DNA of 64,000 nucleotides from Ipomoea triloba (Eukaryota; Streptophyta; Magnoliopsida; Solanales; Convolvulaceae). Shown here piece by piece: positions 19,293 through 28,849 of this stretch; the first letter of the stretch is position 1; each line of letters starts with the position of its first letter. Both the position numbers and the translations under genes were made by a program. The notes under the pieces are model-generated. The model had not been told where the DNA came from, made no database searches, and saw only the letters and a list, made by a program, of their open reading frames with translations. The DNA lies in the NCBI RefSeq assembly GCF_003576645.1, contig NC_044917.1, positions 17,262,227-17,326,226 of the forward strand. Direction: 5' to 3'.

Positions 19293-21458
19293 TGAAACAC
19301 GTTGTGTTAGCAATTTCAGCCCAAAATCTTTTTGGTAGTAGAAATCATTGACCTTGCGGCCTCCTTTTTAAGTCATATTCTTTCTTTTAGCTATTCCATT
19401 TTGTTGTGACGTTCTAGCTGCGAAAGTTGATGAAGTATAAAATGATTGCTACATAACTCCTTGATAAGCCTCCGAGATACCCTTAAATCAAGCTCATATT
19501 AGGGTGTTTTGTCACTTCTATAGCATCCTTACACGATAAATTATGCTCATAAATGCTTGAAAATCACTAACTAACACACAGAAGCTACTTTTAGCCTAAA
19601 GGAGGTGAAACAGGAGCCCCGGGAGCAAATAGGAGCAAAAGTTGAGCTTAAAGAGCGAACCAGGCAAGAACGGAGACCCGGAGGACCCAACAGGATGGCC
19701 ACATGCGTGTGAACGTGCGTGGAAATAATCAAGTAGCCTCCCACGCACACTCACACGCGTCTGAGCAGGCGTGGAGACAGCACTACGCGAAATTGGATTA
19801 GGGTTGCTATTTCGGAGACTATTTAAACCCCTTTGATAGATTTTCAGAGGAGGTTCTCAGAAATTTAGTTTTCCTTTCCTTAGTTTTTCCTTTGGAGAAC
19901 TTTCTCCATTTTCTTAGTTTTTCATTTCTTAGTTTAGATCAAACTCCATTGTAGCTTAGTTTTTCATTTCTTAGTTTAGATCAAACTCCATTGTAGAAGA
20001 CTACAAAGCTTGGATTGAAGGATTACTTCACTCTAGGTGATCTCTATTTCATTTCTATTATATTTTGTTATCTTATTCTCGGATTGAATTAGCTTTTGTG
20101 TTGAATTTCATATCATGAGTGGCTAGTTTGATCTAGGGATTTGGATTGTGTGATTGAATGTTGCTAGTGTGTTGATCATATCTCTATATTTTGGATCTAA
20201 ATGCTTATGTTGTTGGATTATCTATTCTTGTCTATTGATTGTTGTTTTGATGAGATCTTGTTTGGATTTGGCCAATCTAGATGAGAGATTGAGCTCTTGA
20301 CTCTTTCATGTCTTTGATTAGCGTTAGGATTTGAAGCTTGACACAATCATAGTTCCTATGGACTTCTTAAGAATAGTAGGATAGTGTGTAGCTTAAGTGT
20401 TTGATAAAATTTCTCTTAGAGCTTTGGATGCTTGAAGGCAATCCTTAGTCAAAGAAGCATTAGTATACAAAGGTGGAAAAGGACTAAGACAACACACTCT
20501 TGAATAGCCAACATCCTTGCATTATCTATCCATTACCTTAGTCACACCACAATGCAACATACATGAACACTATCCAATCCCTACCCCTTTTATATATTTA
20601 CCAATCTTTTACTTTATTACTTTCTTGCACTCAACCAAACCTTATGAACTCTTTTCACTCACAAACCACCCTTCACCACACTCGAGTCTCATGCATGACT
20701 CAATCAAGTAAACTCCCGAACATTTGACACACCTCCACATCCCTCCTTCGAGACCGACACTCGGGGAGTCACTGACTTTCCGTTTTAACACAAATATCTT
20801 TTGACGAATCACCCCACGCAAAACTGCATCCCGTCGCTCCTTGATGACATAGTTGACAAATTAGTGTCCTTGATCTGACCTAATCTTGATAATTGCTTAA
20901 CCTTGTTCAATATGAATTTGTCGCATAAGTTCGGGAAATTTTTGCTCGATTTCATTCTTTCTCTACATGAAGATCGTTCATGTATACCTAGTGTAGTCAT
21001 CTACTACCACTAGAGTACATTTCCTTCCACAGACTCAAGCTTACTAGATCTACTAGTCCAAAAATAACCATATGAAGTAAGCTTAAAGGTCTAGTTGATG
21101 ACTCCATTAACTTACACTTGAAGTAGGATTTGATTTGCTTCCCTTTATCCTTGTTGTAAACAATGTTGGGTAGTCATTCAACTAATTGTCTTCTGGCTAG
21201 CTTGTTGATCGCTTTGAAGTTGAGATGGTTCAACTTGTTGTGCCACTTCCAACTCAAGTCTTCTTTACTTCTTGCTACCAGACATACGGTTGACTTTGCG
21301 ATCTTCTAATCCACAACATACATGTTCTTTCTCCTCCATGCGAAAAGAACAACTTCCATTGGCTTTTCATCCTTTACAAAGCATCAATTCTTTGTGAACT
21401 CCACCTTATAACCTTTGTCACAAAATTGACTTGTATTTAGAAGGTTGAACCTTATACC
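19293..21458 (-). pseudogene. Decayed Sirevirus pre-integrase and integrase, split by an insertion
   Basis: Reading the minus strand from 21458, recognisable pieces are the Gag/protease boundary (FNLLNTSQFCDKGYKV), the zinc-binding region (WHNKLNHLNFKAINKLARR) and the integrase start ([11 protein letters not shown]), with many stops. After an insertion at 19466-20836 the integrase resumes at about 19465 and continues to 19293 (ILGLKLLTQRVS). It is an old copy with many lesions. Confidence 0.75.
19466..20836. mobile_element. 1.37-kb insertion inside integrase, flanked by a 9-bp repeat
   Basis: The sequence CTCCTTGAT occurs at 19457-19465 and 20837-20845, exactly where integrase homology stops and resumes, so it is a likely 9-bp target-site duplication. 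The insert has no clear terminal inverted repeats and no long ORF. Features such as GGGTTGCTATTTCGGAGAC, a TATTTAAA box near 19823 and GACCGACACTCGGGGAGTC near 20753 recall LTR-like repeats. Nine bases suits a Mutator-like element better than an LTR. Class unresolved. It also holds a 43-bp tandem duplication at about 19913-20000. Confidence 0.6.
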
Positions 21459-21459
21459 N

Positions 21460-22985
21460 CCATTTTCTTAGTTTTTCATTTCTTAGTTTAGATCAAACTC
21501 CATTGTAGAAGACTACAAAGCTTGGATTGAAGGATTACTTCACTCTAGGTGATCTCTATTTCATTTCTATTATATTTTGTTATCTTATTCTCGGATTGAA
21601 TTAGCTTTTGTGTTGAATTTCATATCATGAGTGGCTAGTTTGATCTAGGGATTTGGATTGTGTGATTGAATGTTGCTAGTGTGTTGATCATATCTCTATA
21701 TTTTGGATCTAAATGCTTATGTTGTTGGATTATCTATTCTTGTCTATTGATTGTTGTTTTGATGAGATCTTGTTTGGATTTGGCCAATCTAGATGAGAGA
21801 TTGAGCTCTTGACTCTTTCATGTCTTTGATTAGCGTTAGGATTTGAAGCTTGACACAATCATAGTTCCTATGGACTTCTTAAGAATAGTAGGATAGTGTG
21901 TAGCTTAAGTGTTTGATAAAATTTCTCTTAGAGCTTTGGATGCTTGAAGGCAATCCTTAGTCAAAGAAGCATTAGTATACAAAGGTGGAAAAGGACTAAG
22001 ACAACACACTCTTGAATAGCCAACATCCTTGCATTATCTATCCATTACCTTAGTCACACCACAATGCAACATACATGAACACTATCCAATCCCTACCCCT
22101 TTTATATATTTACCAATCTTTTACTTTATTACTTTCTTGCACTCAACCAAACCTTATGAACTCTTTTCACTCACAAACCACCCTTCACCACACTCGAGTC
22201 TCATGCATGACTCAATCAAGTAAACTCCCGAACATTTGACACACCTCCACATCCCTCCTTCGAGACCGACACTCGGGGAGTCACTGACTTTCCGTTTTAA
22301 CACAAATATCTTTTGACGAATCACCCCACGCAAAACTGCATCCCGTCGCTCCTTGATGACATAGTTGACAAATTAGTGTCCTTGATCTGACCTAATCTTG
22401 ATAATTGCTTAACCTTGTTCAATATGAATTTGTCGCATAAGTTCGGGAAATTTTTGCTCGATTTCATTCTTTCTCTACATGAAGATCGTTCATGTATACC
22501 TAGTGTAGTCATCTACTACCACTAGAGTACATTTCCTTCCACAGACTCAAGCTTACTAGATCTACTAGTCCAAAAATAACCATATGAAGTAAGCTTAAAG
22601 GTCTAGTTGATGACTCCATTAACTTACACTTGAAGTAGGATTTGATTTGCTTCCCTTTATCCTTGTTGTAAACAATGTTGGGTAGTCATTCAACTAATTG
22701 TCTTCTGGCTAGCTTGTTGATCGCTTTGAAGTTGAGATGGTTCAACTTGTTGTGCCACTTCCAACTCAAGTCTTCTTTACTTCTTGCTACCAGACATACG
22801 GTTGACTTTGCGATCTTCTAATCCACAACATACATGTTCTTTCTCCTCCATGCGAAAAGAACAACTTCCATTGGCTTTTCATCCTTTACAAAGCATCAAT
22901 TCTTTGTGAACTCCACCTTATAACCTTTGTCACAAAATTGACTTGTATTTAGAAGGTTGAACCTTATACCTTCAACATATGATAC
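21460..22985. repeat. Near-exact second copy of 19955-21458 after a single n
   Basis: From 21467 to 22970 the sequence repeats 19955-21458 with a constant 1,512-bp offset and no difference that I could find. It then continues past the point where copy 1 stops at the n (21459). Copy 2 therefore also contains most of the insertion and the decayed pre-integrase. The last bases, to about 22985, extend the pre-integrase homology. This is best explained as an unmerged contig overlap. Confidence 0.88.
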
Positions 22986-23416
22986 TTCTATGATTTAATG
23001 TATTTATAGGTTAATTAAACAAAATTATATCTCTGTGTGTGTGTGTATAGGATGGTTCAAGTAAAAACAAACCCCTGTAAAAAGTGTGGACACATCCACA
23101 CCCTCTATCTTGAGAAATCATCAAATGCTATGATCTTACCATTACTAAACTTTCAAGTTTGCATTAAGTATAAAATGAATTTATCTCTTAAAAATTTTCA
23201 ATAATTATAAATATGATCTCATTTATTATTCTTTCTAAACCATTAACCGTTGATTAACTTTGATGGACGGTGGACCCTAAGAACTACTCCACAAGTGACG
23301 AATTCAAACCATCGATTTGCAAGATCTGATGGATAGAAAATCAAGTAAAAATGAATGAAAATCATCTTAGTTATGTGTGTGTGTGGGGGGGGGGGGGGGG
23401 GGGGGTTTTTTTTTGA
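22986..23416. other. AT-rich intergenic DNA ending in (TG)n and poly-G
   Basis: No gene is seen. A short GTGTGT run lies at 23034-23046. At 23373-23405 a TG repeat passes into more than 20 consecutive G, then T, and then the gap. Confidence 0.6.
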
Positions 23417-23837
23417 NNNNNNNNNNNNNNNNNNNNNNNNNNNNNNNNNNNNNNNNNNNNNNNNNNNNNNNNNNNNNNNNNNNNNNNNNNNNNNNNNNNN
23501 NNNNNNNNNNNNNNNNNNNNNNNNNNNNNNNNNNNNNNNNNNNNNNNNNNNNNNNNNNNNNNNNNNNNNNNNNNNNNNNNNNNNNNNNNNNNNNNNNNNN
23601 NNNNNNNNNNNNNNNNNNNNNNNNNNNNNNNNNNNNNNNNNNNNNNNNNNNNNNNNNNNNNNNNNNNNNNNNNNNNNNNNNNNNNNNNNNNNNNNNNNNN
23701 NNNNNNNNNNNNNNNNNNNNNNNNNNNNNNNNNNNNNNNNNNNNNNNNNNNNNNNNNNNNNNNNNNNNNNNNNNNNNNNNNNNNNNNNNNNNNNNNNNNN
23801 NNNNNNNNNNNNNNNNNNNNNNNNNNNNNNNNNNNNN
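23417..23837. other. 421-N assembly gap between poly-G runs
   Basis: Unknown sequence. Both flanks are long G homopolymers, which explains apparent poly-Gly and poly-Pro frames here. Confidence 0.95.
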
Positions 23838-24691
23838 GGATGGGGGGGGGGGGGGGGGGGGGAGGGATTTCATTTAAATTATCTAATTGGAGTTTTTAAT
23901 GATATATTTTTATATGTTCATTTTATTTGTAAAAAATAAAAATAAAATGTGAAAATAGATTTACAACGAATTTAAGGATAGAATATTAGAGCTATTAATT
24001 TAGTTAAAGTAAAATTAAAATTCTAAATAATTTTAAAATTTTCTCAACCTATTAAAATGATTTTACAAAACTCATTTTATTATAAATACAATGGATGCTA
24101 TGGCTTTGATTAATTCAAAAACAATTATCTCAATTTTTATTTATTTATTATCCTAATAAAATTTGAATATATAAGAGTTTTATCATATAAAAATAAAATT
24201 ACCATTCACCTAAAATTAAATTAAGTGTAAATTTTGTGTATGATAATCTCATGTGAAAAATATAATAATTTTTATATTTTATAAATTAAAAAACATATCA
24301 CATTTTAATTAAAAATATTCTTATTTGGTCATCACTTTCTTGCTTTAGGCGATGGGTAACTGCTGCAAGTGCAAGATGATGATTGACAGTGATGGTCTCT
24401 ACTTCCGATGTGTTTGACTTACATCTTTAATTTATTTAATCATTTATTTTTTGTCATAATACGGAGTACATTAATACTCCGTATTTTTAATGGAAAAATA
24501 ATAAAACCAGTTCCGTAGTCAAATGCTCAAATGTGCAATCAATCAATTTGATTAAAAAGGCTCTTTTTTAAATGTTAGGTTTCGTATTATCAAAAAAAAT
24601 GTTAGGTTTCGTAATCTTTACACGTTTCCGCGTGAAGAGAATTCCACACCTTTTTCTTTTTAACTTATTTTAAATAATAATTACTTACTAT
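23838..24691. other. AT-rich intergenic DNA with a short palindrome
   Basis: No gene is supported. ATACGGAGTA...TACTCCGTAT at about 24461-24486 is a short perfect inverted repeat, probably a remnant of a DNA transposon end. A GTTAGGTTTCGTA motif is directly repeated at about 24575-24616. Confidence 0.5.
24352..24417 (+). CDS. Micro-ORF MGNCC..., possible gene fragment
   Basis: A 21-codon ORF (MGNCCKCKMMIDSDGLYFRC plus one residue) follows a pyrimidine-rich, AG-ended stretch that resembles a 3' splice site. Its CxxC...C pattern and YFRC recall the zinc finger at the C-terminus of RPA1-like proteins, which are often fragmented in plant genomes. No flanking coding sequence supports a gene. Confidence 0.15.
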   Translation: MGNCCKCKMMIDSDGLYFRCV

Positions 24692-25338
24692 GGATCGCCC
24701 TTCAGGTGCGAACCACTCGCCCAGAAGAGAACTGAGAACGCGTCCAAGTACAAGTAGAATGTATTACAGGTGCAAGTAAAATGTACACTAAGCATCAATA
24801 CTAAGTGCACCTAATGTTATAACTAGTTGCACATAATGTTATAACTAGGTGCACCTAGGTGCATGAATGTTAACACGGTAATTTGGTAAATTACTTGCAC
24901 TTTTAAATGAAAATAGGTGCACAAGTGCAAATAAAATGTATTATATGTGCAAGTAAAATGTACGCTGAGCATCAATACCGAGTGTACCTAATGTTATAAC
25001 TAGTTCCACCTAATGTTATTAACTAGTTGCCCCTAACGTTATAATTAGGTGCACCTAGGTACATGAATGTTAACAAGGTAAATTACTTGTACTTGTAAGT
25101 GAAAATATGTGCACTTATAAGTGAAAGTAGGTGCACTTGTAAGTGATTTTACTTGCAAATGTGCACCGACTAGTTGCACTTATAACACAATTACTTGCAC
25201 CAAAGTTCGAGTTATTTATGAAAATGTCACCGCGTTGTTTTATTTAAATTACATCTGATTCGTTGATCTGGACATGTGGACAGTTGTGGAGCGTTCTCAG
25301 TTCTCTCCTGGGTGATGGTTCACACCAAAGCACGCCCC
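24692..25338. mobile_element. Mutator-like MITE with 10-bp target-site duplication
   Basis: The left end GGATCGCCCTTCAGGTGCGA and the right end GGTTCACACCAAAGCACGCC form imperfect terminal inverted repeats of about 50 bp sharing AGAGAACTGAGAACG. TACTTACTAT flanks both sides (24682-24691 and 25339-25348), a 10-bp duplication that suits Mutator-like elements. The interior repeats words such as AGGTGCACCTAGGTGCATG and TGCAAGTAAAATGTA in both orientations. It has no coding capacity. A second family member is at 46828-47678. Confidence 0.8.
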
Positions 25339-25348
25339 TACTTACTAT

Positions 25349-26082
25349 ACCCTAACTAAGTTTGCATAGCTTATCGTTAAAGACTTAAAACATTTTTGTT
25401 CGTGGAATATGTTAAAAATATAATAGCATTGAAATAGGCTATTATATAGTTTGGTAAGTTATTTTGTTCACATAAATAGTATTCTCAAGAATAATCAGGC
25501 ACCAAGGGGTACCTAGCACCTAGACGGCGCCTAGGCGGAGGACCTAATAAAAACAAAAAAGAGAGAAAAAGTCGCATGATTAACTGACATATGTCATATG
25601 ACTGTCATTTAGGCACTCTTTTTATAGAGGTTTCTTTTCACTTTTCAGATTATTTTTCTCTATCTTGCATCTTTTCTAATTAAACATAGAGACAGTGGGA
25701 TACTTGGAGGGGTATGGCTTTTTAGAAGACGAGGAGCTTGGGCTGGCCGCTGGCGACGACAGATGACAAGGAGCTTGGCTGTATTGCACTACTACGACGG
25801 TGAACTTGTGTGACGACGATGATGCTCAACAATAGGGTGGTTGTACAACAACGTTGTGGAGTGTGCGGTGGCTGTGTGACGACGCTGCCACAGTGAGGGT
25901 GTGCTATTGGTGATAGAACACAAAAGTTGGAAGGGAGATGAGACAACGCCTTTTCTTCTTCTTTTTCTTTTCCTCCTCCTCCTTCGAGTTGTGCGCCGAG
26001 GACACCTAGTCGGCCAGCCTCCTAAAATACGCCTAAGGGTGAAATCCCCTTGGCTTAGAGACGCCTAGTACCTAATCGACGC
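25349..26082. other. Intergenic DNA with CCTAGGCG-type repeat remnants
   Basis: No gene is seen. GCGCCTAGGCGG near 25530 and similar words near 25990-26080 resemble the ends of the hAT-like MITE at 49696, so a decayed relative may span this stretch. Confidence 0.4.
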
Positions 26083-26124
26083 CAATAATAATAATAATAA
26101 TAATTGTTGTGGTTGTTGTTATTG

Positions 26125-26190
<66 letters not shown>

Positions 26191-26209
26191 TACTACTACT
26201 ACTACTAAT
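26083..26209 (+). repeat. (AAT)n / (ATT)n / (ACT)n microsatellite
   Basis: AATAATAAT passes into GTTGTT, then a long ATT run and a final ACT run. Expansion-prone simple repeat. Confidence 0.95.
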
Positions 26210-27216
26210 TGGCCATGAAGACTCAGGGCCCATTTTTATTGGCAAGGTCTTGACCCAAGAAGAGTATAAAGGGTCTTGGTGGGCTTAATGGGAGGGAGTG
26301 GGGGGGGGGAGATGGGGTGAAGGAAGCATGATGACCCAAGGCAATGAGGGGTGAAAAAAGGCATGGCAACCCAAGTCAAGCGGGTGAAGGAAGACATGGT
26401 GGCCAAAGTATAGAGATGGTAAAGGAGACATAGTGGCCCAATGTGGGGTGCTAAAGGAGGCATGGTGGCCTAATGAGAGGAAGGAGCGATGATTAGCTCA
26501 ATGGTGGAAGGGGGCATGGGTTGCCACCATGGGGAGCAGAACAACCCCTAGTCATGGCGGGGTCGCGGAGGAATGCGCAGGCGTACGAAGTCGTACGGGG
26601 TGATGAGTGCGCATTTGGTTAATCGATCAGTTAACCGTACCAAACCGAATTGACATAACCGAATTAATCATAATTGTCTAAAGTTTTAACTATTAATTGA
26701 ATAGAAATTTCTAGTTTTGAATTAACTAACCGAAATAGCCTAAAGCTTTGTGCTGATTGACAGTCATTGTCGTGGACTCGTGGGTAGTGGATGATGTTAT
26801 TATGAATGCTGTGGATTCGTGGTCTTGTGGTAGATTATTATTATTATTATTATTATTGTTGTTGTTGTTGTTGATGATGGTGATGATGAATACATATATA
26901 GTAAATAACAAAATTAAATAATGATAAAATATGTATTATCAATTTAAGTTATTCTTGAGAACTTAGGAATAGCCTAATATTAGACTCTGAAATAGATTAT
27001 TTTTTGAAATACTATTCTTTAAAATAAAATAATCTATCAAATGACGAAATAGGTTTATTCTCGAGAATGTTATTCCATTTGAACCTATTCCCTTAACCAA
27101 ACACACAAAAAGTGTAAAAACAAAACAAAACAAAAGGAGAATTATGTGTCTCTAGTTATAATAACTTAAAGGGAAAAGTAATATTTCCTTAATTTATCTC
27201 TTGACAAAAATTAATA
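26210..27216. other. Intergenic DNA, no gene recognised
   Basis: 26220-26560 is G-rich with loosely repeated GGAGGCATGGTGGCC-like words. An ATT/GTT microsatellite lies at 26834-26890. 26940-27105 ends in CCTTAACCAAACACAC, a typical DNA-transposon-like edge, but no partner end could be paired with confidence. Confidence 0.45.
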
Positions 27217-27469
27217 CTCACTCCATCCCGTTTTATTTGTCTAGTTCAATTAACGAGGCTTGACTATAGTTATTTTTAGTTCAATGTTTCATAATGTTAA
27301 GTTTAGTAGTATTATATAAAATTTATATATTTAGAAACTGCATTAAAATTAATATTAAACACAAAAATCAAATTTAAAAATAATTTAAAAAAAAAAACAA
27401 AAACAATAAAGAAATAGTTGATTTGACCCATGAATAGTAAACATGACACGTAAAATGGGACAAAAGAAG
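27217..27469. mobile_element. Stowaway-like MITE
   Basis: The element is flanked by TA. Its left end CTCACTCCATCCCGTTTTAT is a variant of the Stowaway terminus CTCCCTCCGTCCC, and the right end is its diverged inverse. It aligns along its length with 47245-47483, including GAGGCTTGACT and TATATATTTAGAAACT. Confidence 0.8.
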
Positions 27470-27754
27470 TATTAATTATGAAAGAGATTACAATGTCAAT
27501 CCCAACTATTATAAATAAAAAGAGGTCAACTACTATGTAGTATGATGACACCTTTGTTACCATTCCAAATGGGTTGTCACAAGATTGAACTCTCTGATGG
27601 TGGGGCGTTGATTCTTTGGACCGAAAAATATTGAGAAAGTAAAGAACATATACTATTTTGTAAAGGATGATGAGTGGAGTTTTCCTCTCGCCTCCTTCGC
27701 GAGTTTTCTAGGGTTTTACCGTGCTTGCCATTGTTTGTTTGTGTTTTGCGTACG

Positions 27755-28849
27755 ATGTCGACGTCGGACATCGCCAATCTGTGTGCGAATCTAACCTTGG
27801 CAGATGTGGATGATGATGATTTATCCTTGCAAGTTCCACATGCACCGGGAGATCACTCTGATGGGGAGGGTTTTTACTATGCGGTGTGTCGAATAGTAAC
27901 ACAGAAGCCGATACGATTCACTTTCTTCCAAGAGACTATGGCGGGCGTGTGGAGGCCGGCTATGGGGGTTACTATGAGTCAACTACAGCCTCATAGGTTT
28001 TTGGTTAGGTTCTATCTTGAGGCTGACATTGCTCGGATCCTTAATGATGGCCCATGGACGTTCGAACAGTGCTTGCTGGTAATGCAGAGGGTCCCGGCAG
28101 GAGTGGATCCGGAATCGATGCCGCTACAACATGCCGAGTTTTGGGTACAGATTCACGCCCTGCCTGCTGGTTTTCGTTCTGAGGTTGTGGTCGCTGCAAT
28201 AGGGTCGTTCTTGGGTACTTTGATCCAGACCGATGAAAAGAATTTTGATGGTTCTATGCGACTTTTTTACCGGGTCCGGGTAGCGATTGATATATCTAAG
28301 CCTTTGAAGAAACAGATGAAGCTGAAGCGGGATAACGGCTCTTGGGCATTTGTGGATTTCCGTTTTGAACGATTACCCACCTTTTGCTTTTTGTGTGGTG
28401 TAATCGGACATGGCGATAAATATTGCCCCAAGAACGCTCATGGCTATGATCCTAAAGCGGAAAAACCCTATGGGGCTTTTATGCGGGCGGGAACTAGGCG
28501 AACGACTCCCTCAACAGGGTTACGCTGGGTTGCTCCGGCATCCAATGCTGATAGGCTGTTGTGGCGATCGCCAGTTATGGAGGAGGGGAATATTAGCGGT
28601 CGTATTGAGGTAGGAGATAAGGGCAAGGAGCCTTTGCATGAGGCAGTGGGTTCTACTGCGCTGGTCATTGCCCATGTAGCAACCCATGCTGAGGTTCCTA
28701 CAGTGATTATGGCTGAGCAGAAACAGAAGAGAGTAGAGGAGGGAGTTTTGGAGCAGGATGAGGGACCTACTGTGATGGATTGTGAGGTAGTGGTGTCAAA
28801 AAACAGATCGGAGGCGGGTCTTGCTAGGCAAGCCCGCCTAGGATTATGA
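27755..28849 (+). CDS. LINE ORF1, DUF4283 and CCHC zinc knuckle, intact
   Basis: This is an ORF1-type nucleic-acid-binding protein that coats LINE RNA. I chose the ATG at 27755 (MSTSDIANLC), which starts like family members; an in-frame start 27 codons upstream is possible. The N-terminal domain (about residues 40-200) has the DUF4283 pattern: FTFFQETMAGVWRPAMGV, RFYLEADIARILNDGPWTF and EFWVQIHALP. It is followed by FERLPTFCFLCGVIGHGDKYC, a CCHC knuckle with C-x2-C-x4-H-x4-C spacing. The C-terminal region is low complexity. The stop overlaps the ORF2 start (ATGA), suggesting termination-reinitiation or a similar coupling. There are no premature stops. Confidence 0.88.
   Translation: MSTSDIANLCANLTLADVDDDDLSLQVPHAPGDHSDGEGFYYAVCRIVTQKPIRFTFFQETMAGVWRPAMGVTMSQLQPHRFLVRFYLEADIARILNDGPWTFEQCLLVMQRVPAGVDPESMPLQHAEFWVQIHALPAGFRSEVVVAAIGSFLGTLIQTDEKNFDGSMRLFYRVRVAIDISKPLKKQMKLKRDNGSWAFVDFRFERLPTFCFLCGVIGHGDKYCPKNAHGYDPKAEKPYGAFMRAGTRRTTPSTGLRWVAPASNADRLLWRSPVMEEGNISGRIEVGDKGKEPLHEAVGSTALVIAHVATHAEVPTVIMAEQKQKRVEEGVLEQDEGPTVMDCEVVVSKNRSEAGLARQARLGL

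Noticed and set aside
20517..20711. 64-codon ORF repeated at 22029
   Set aside because: It occurs twice only because of the duplicated contig overlap, and it lies in a non-coding insertion.
23355..23939. Long ORFs on both strands across the 421-N gap
   Set aside because: They consist of unknown residues plus poly-Gly or poly-Pro from G homopolymers.
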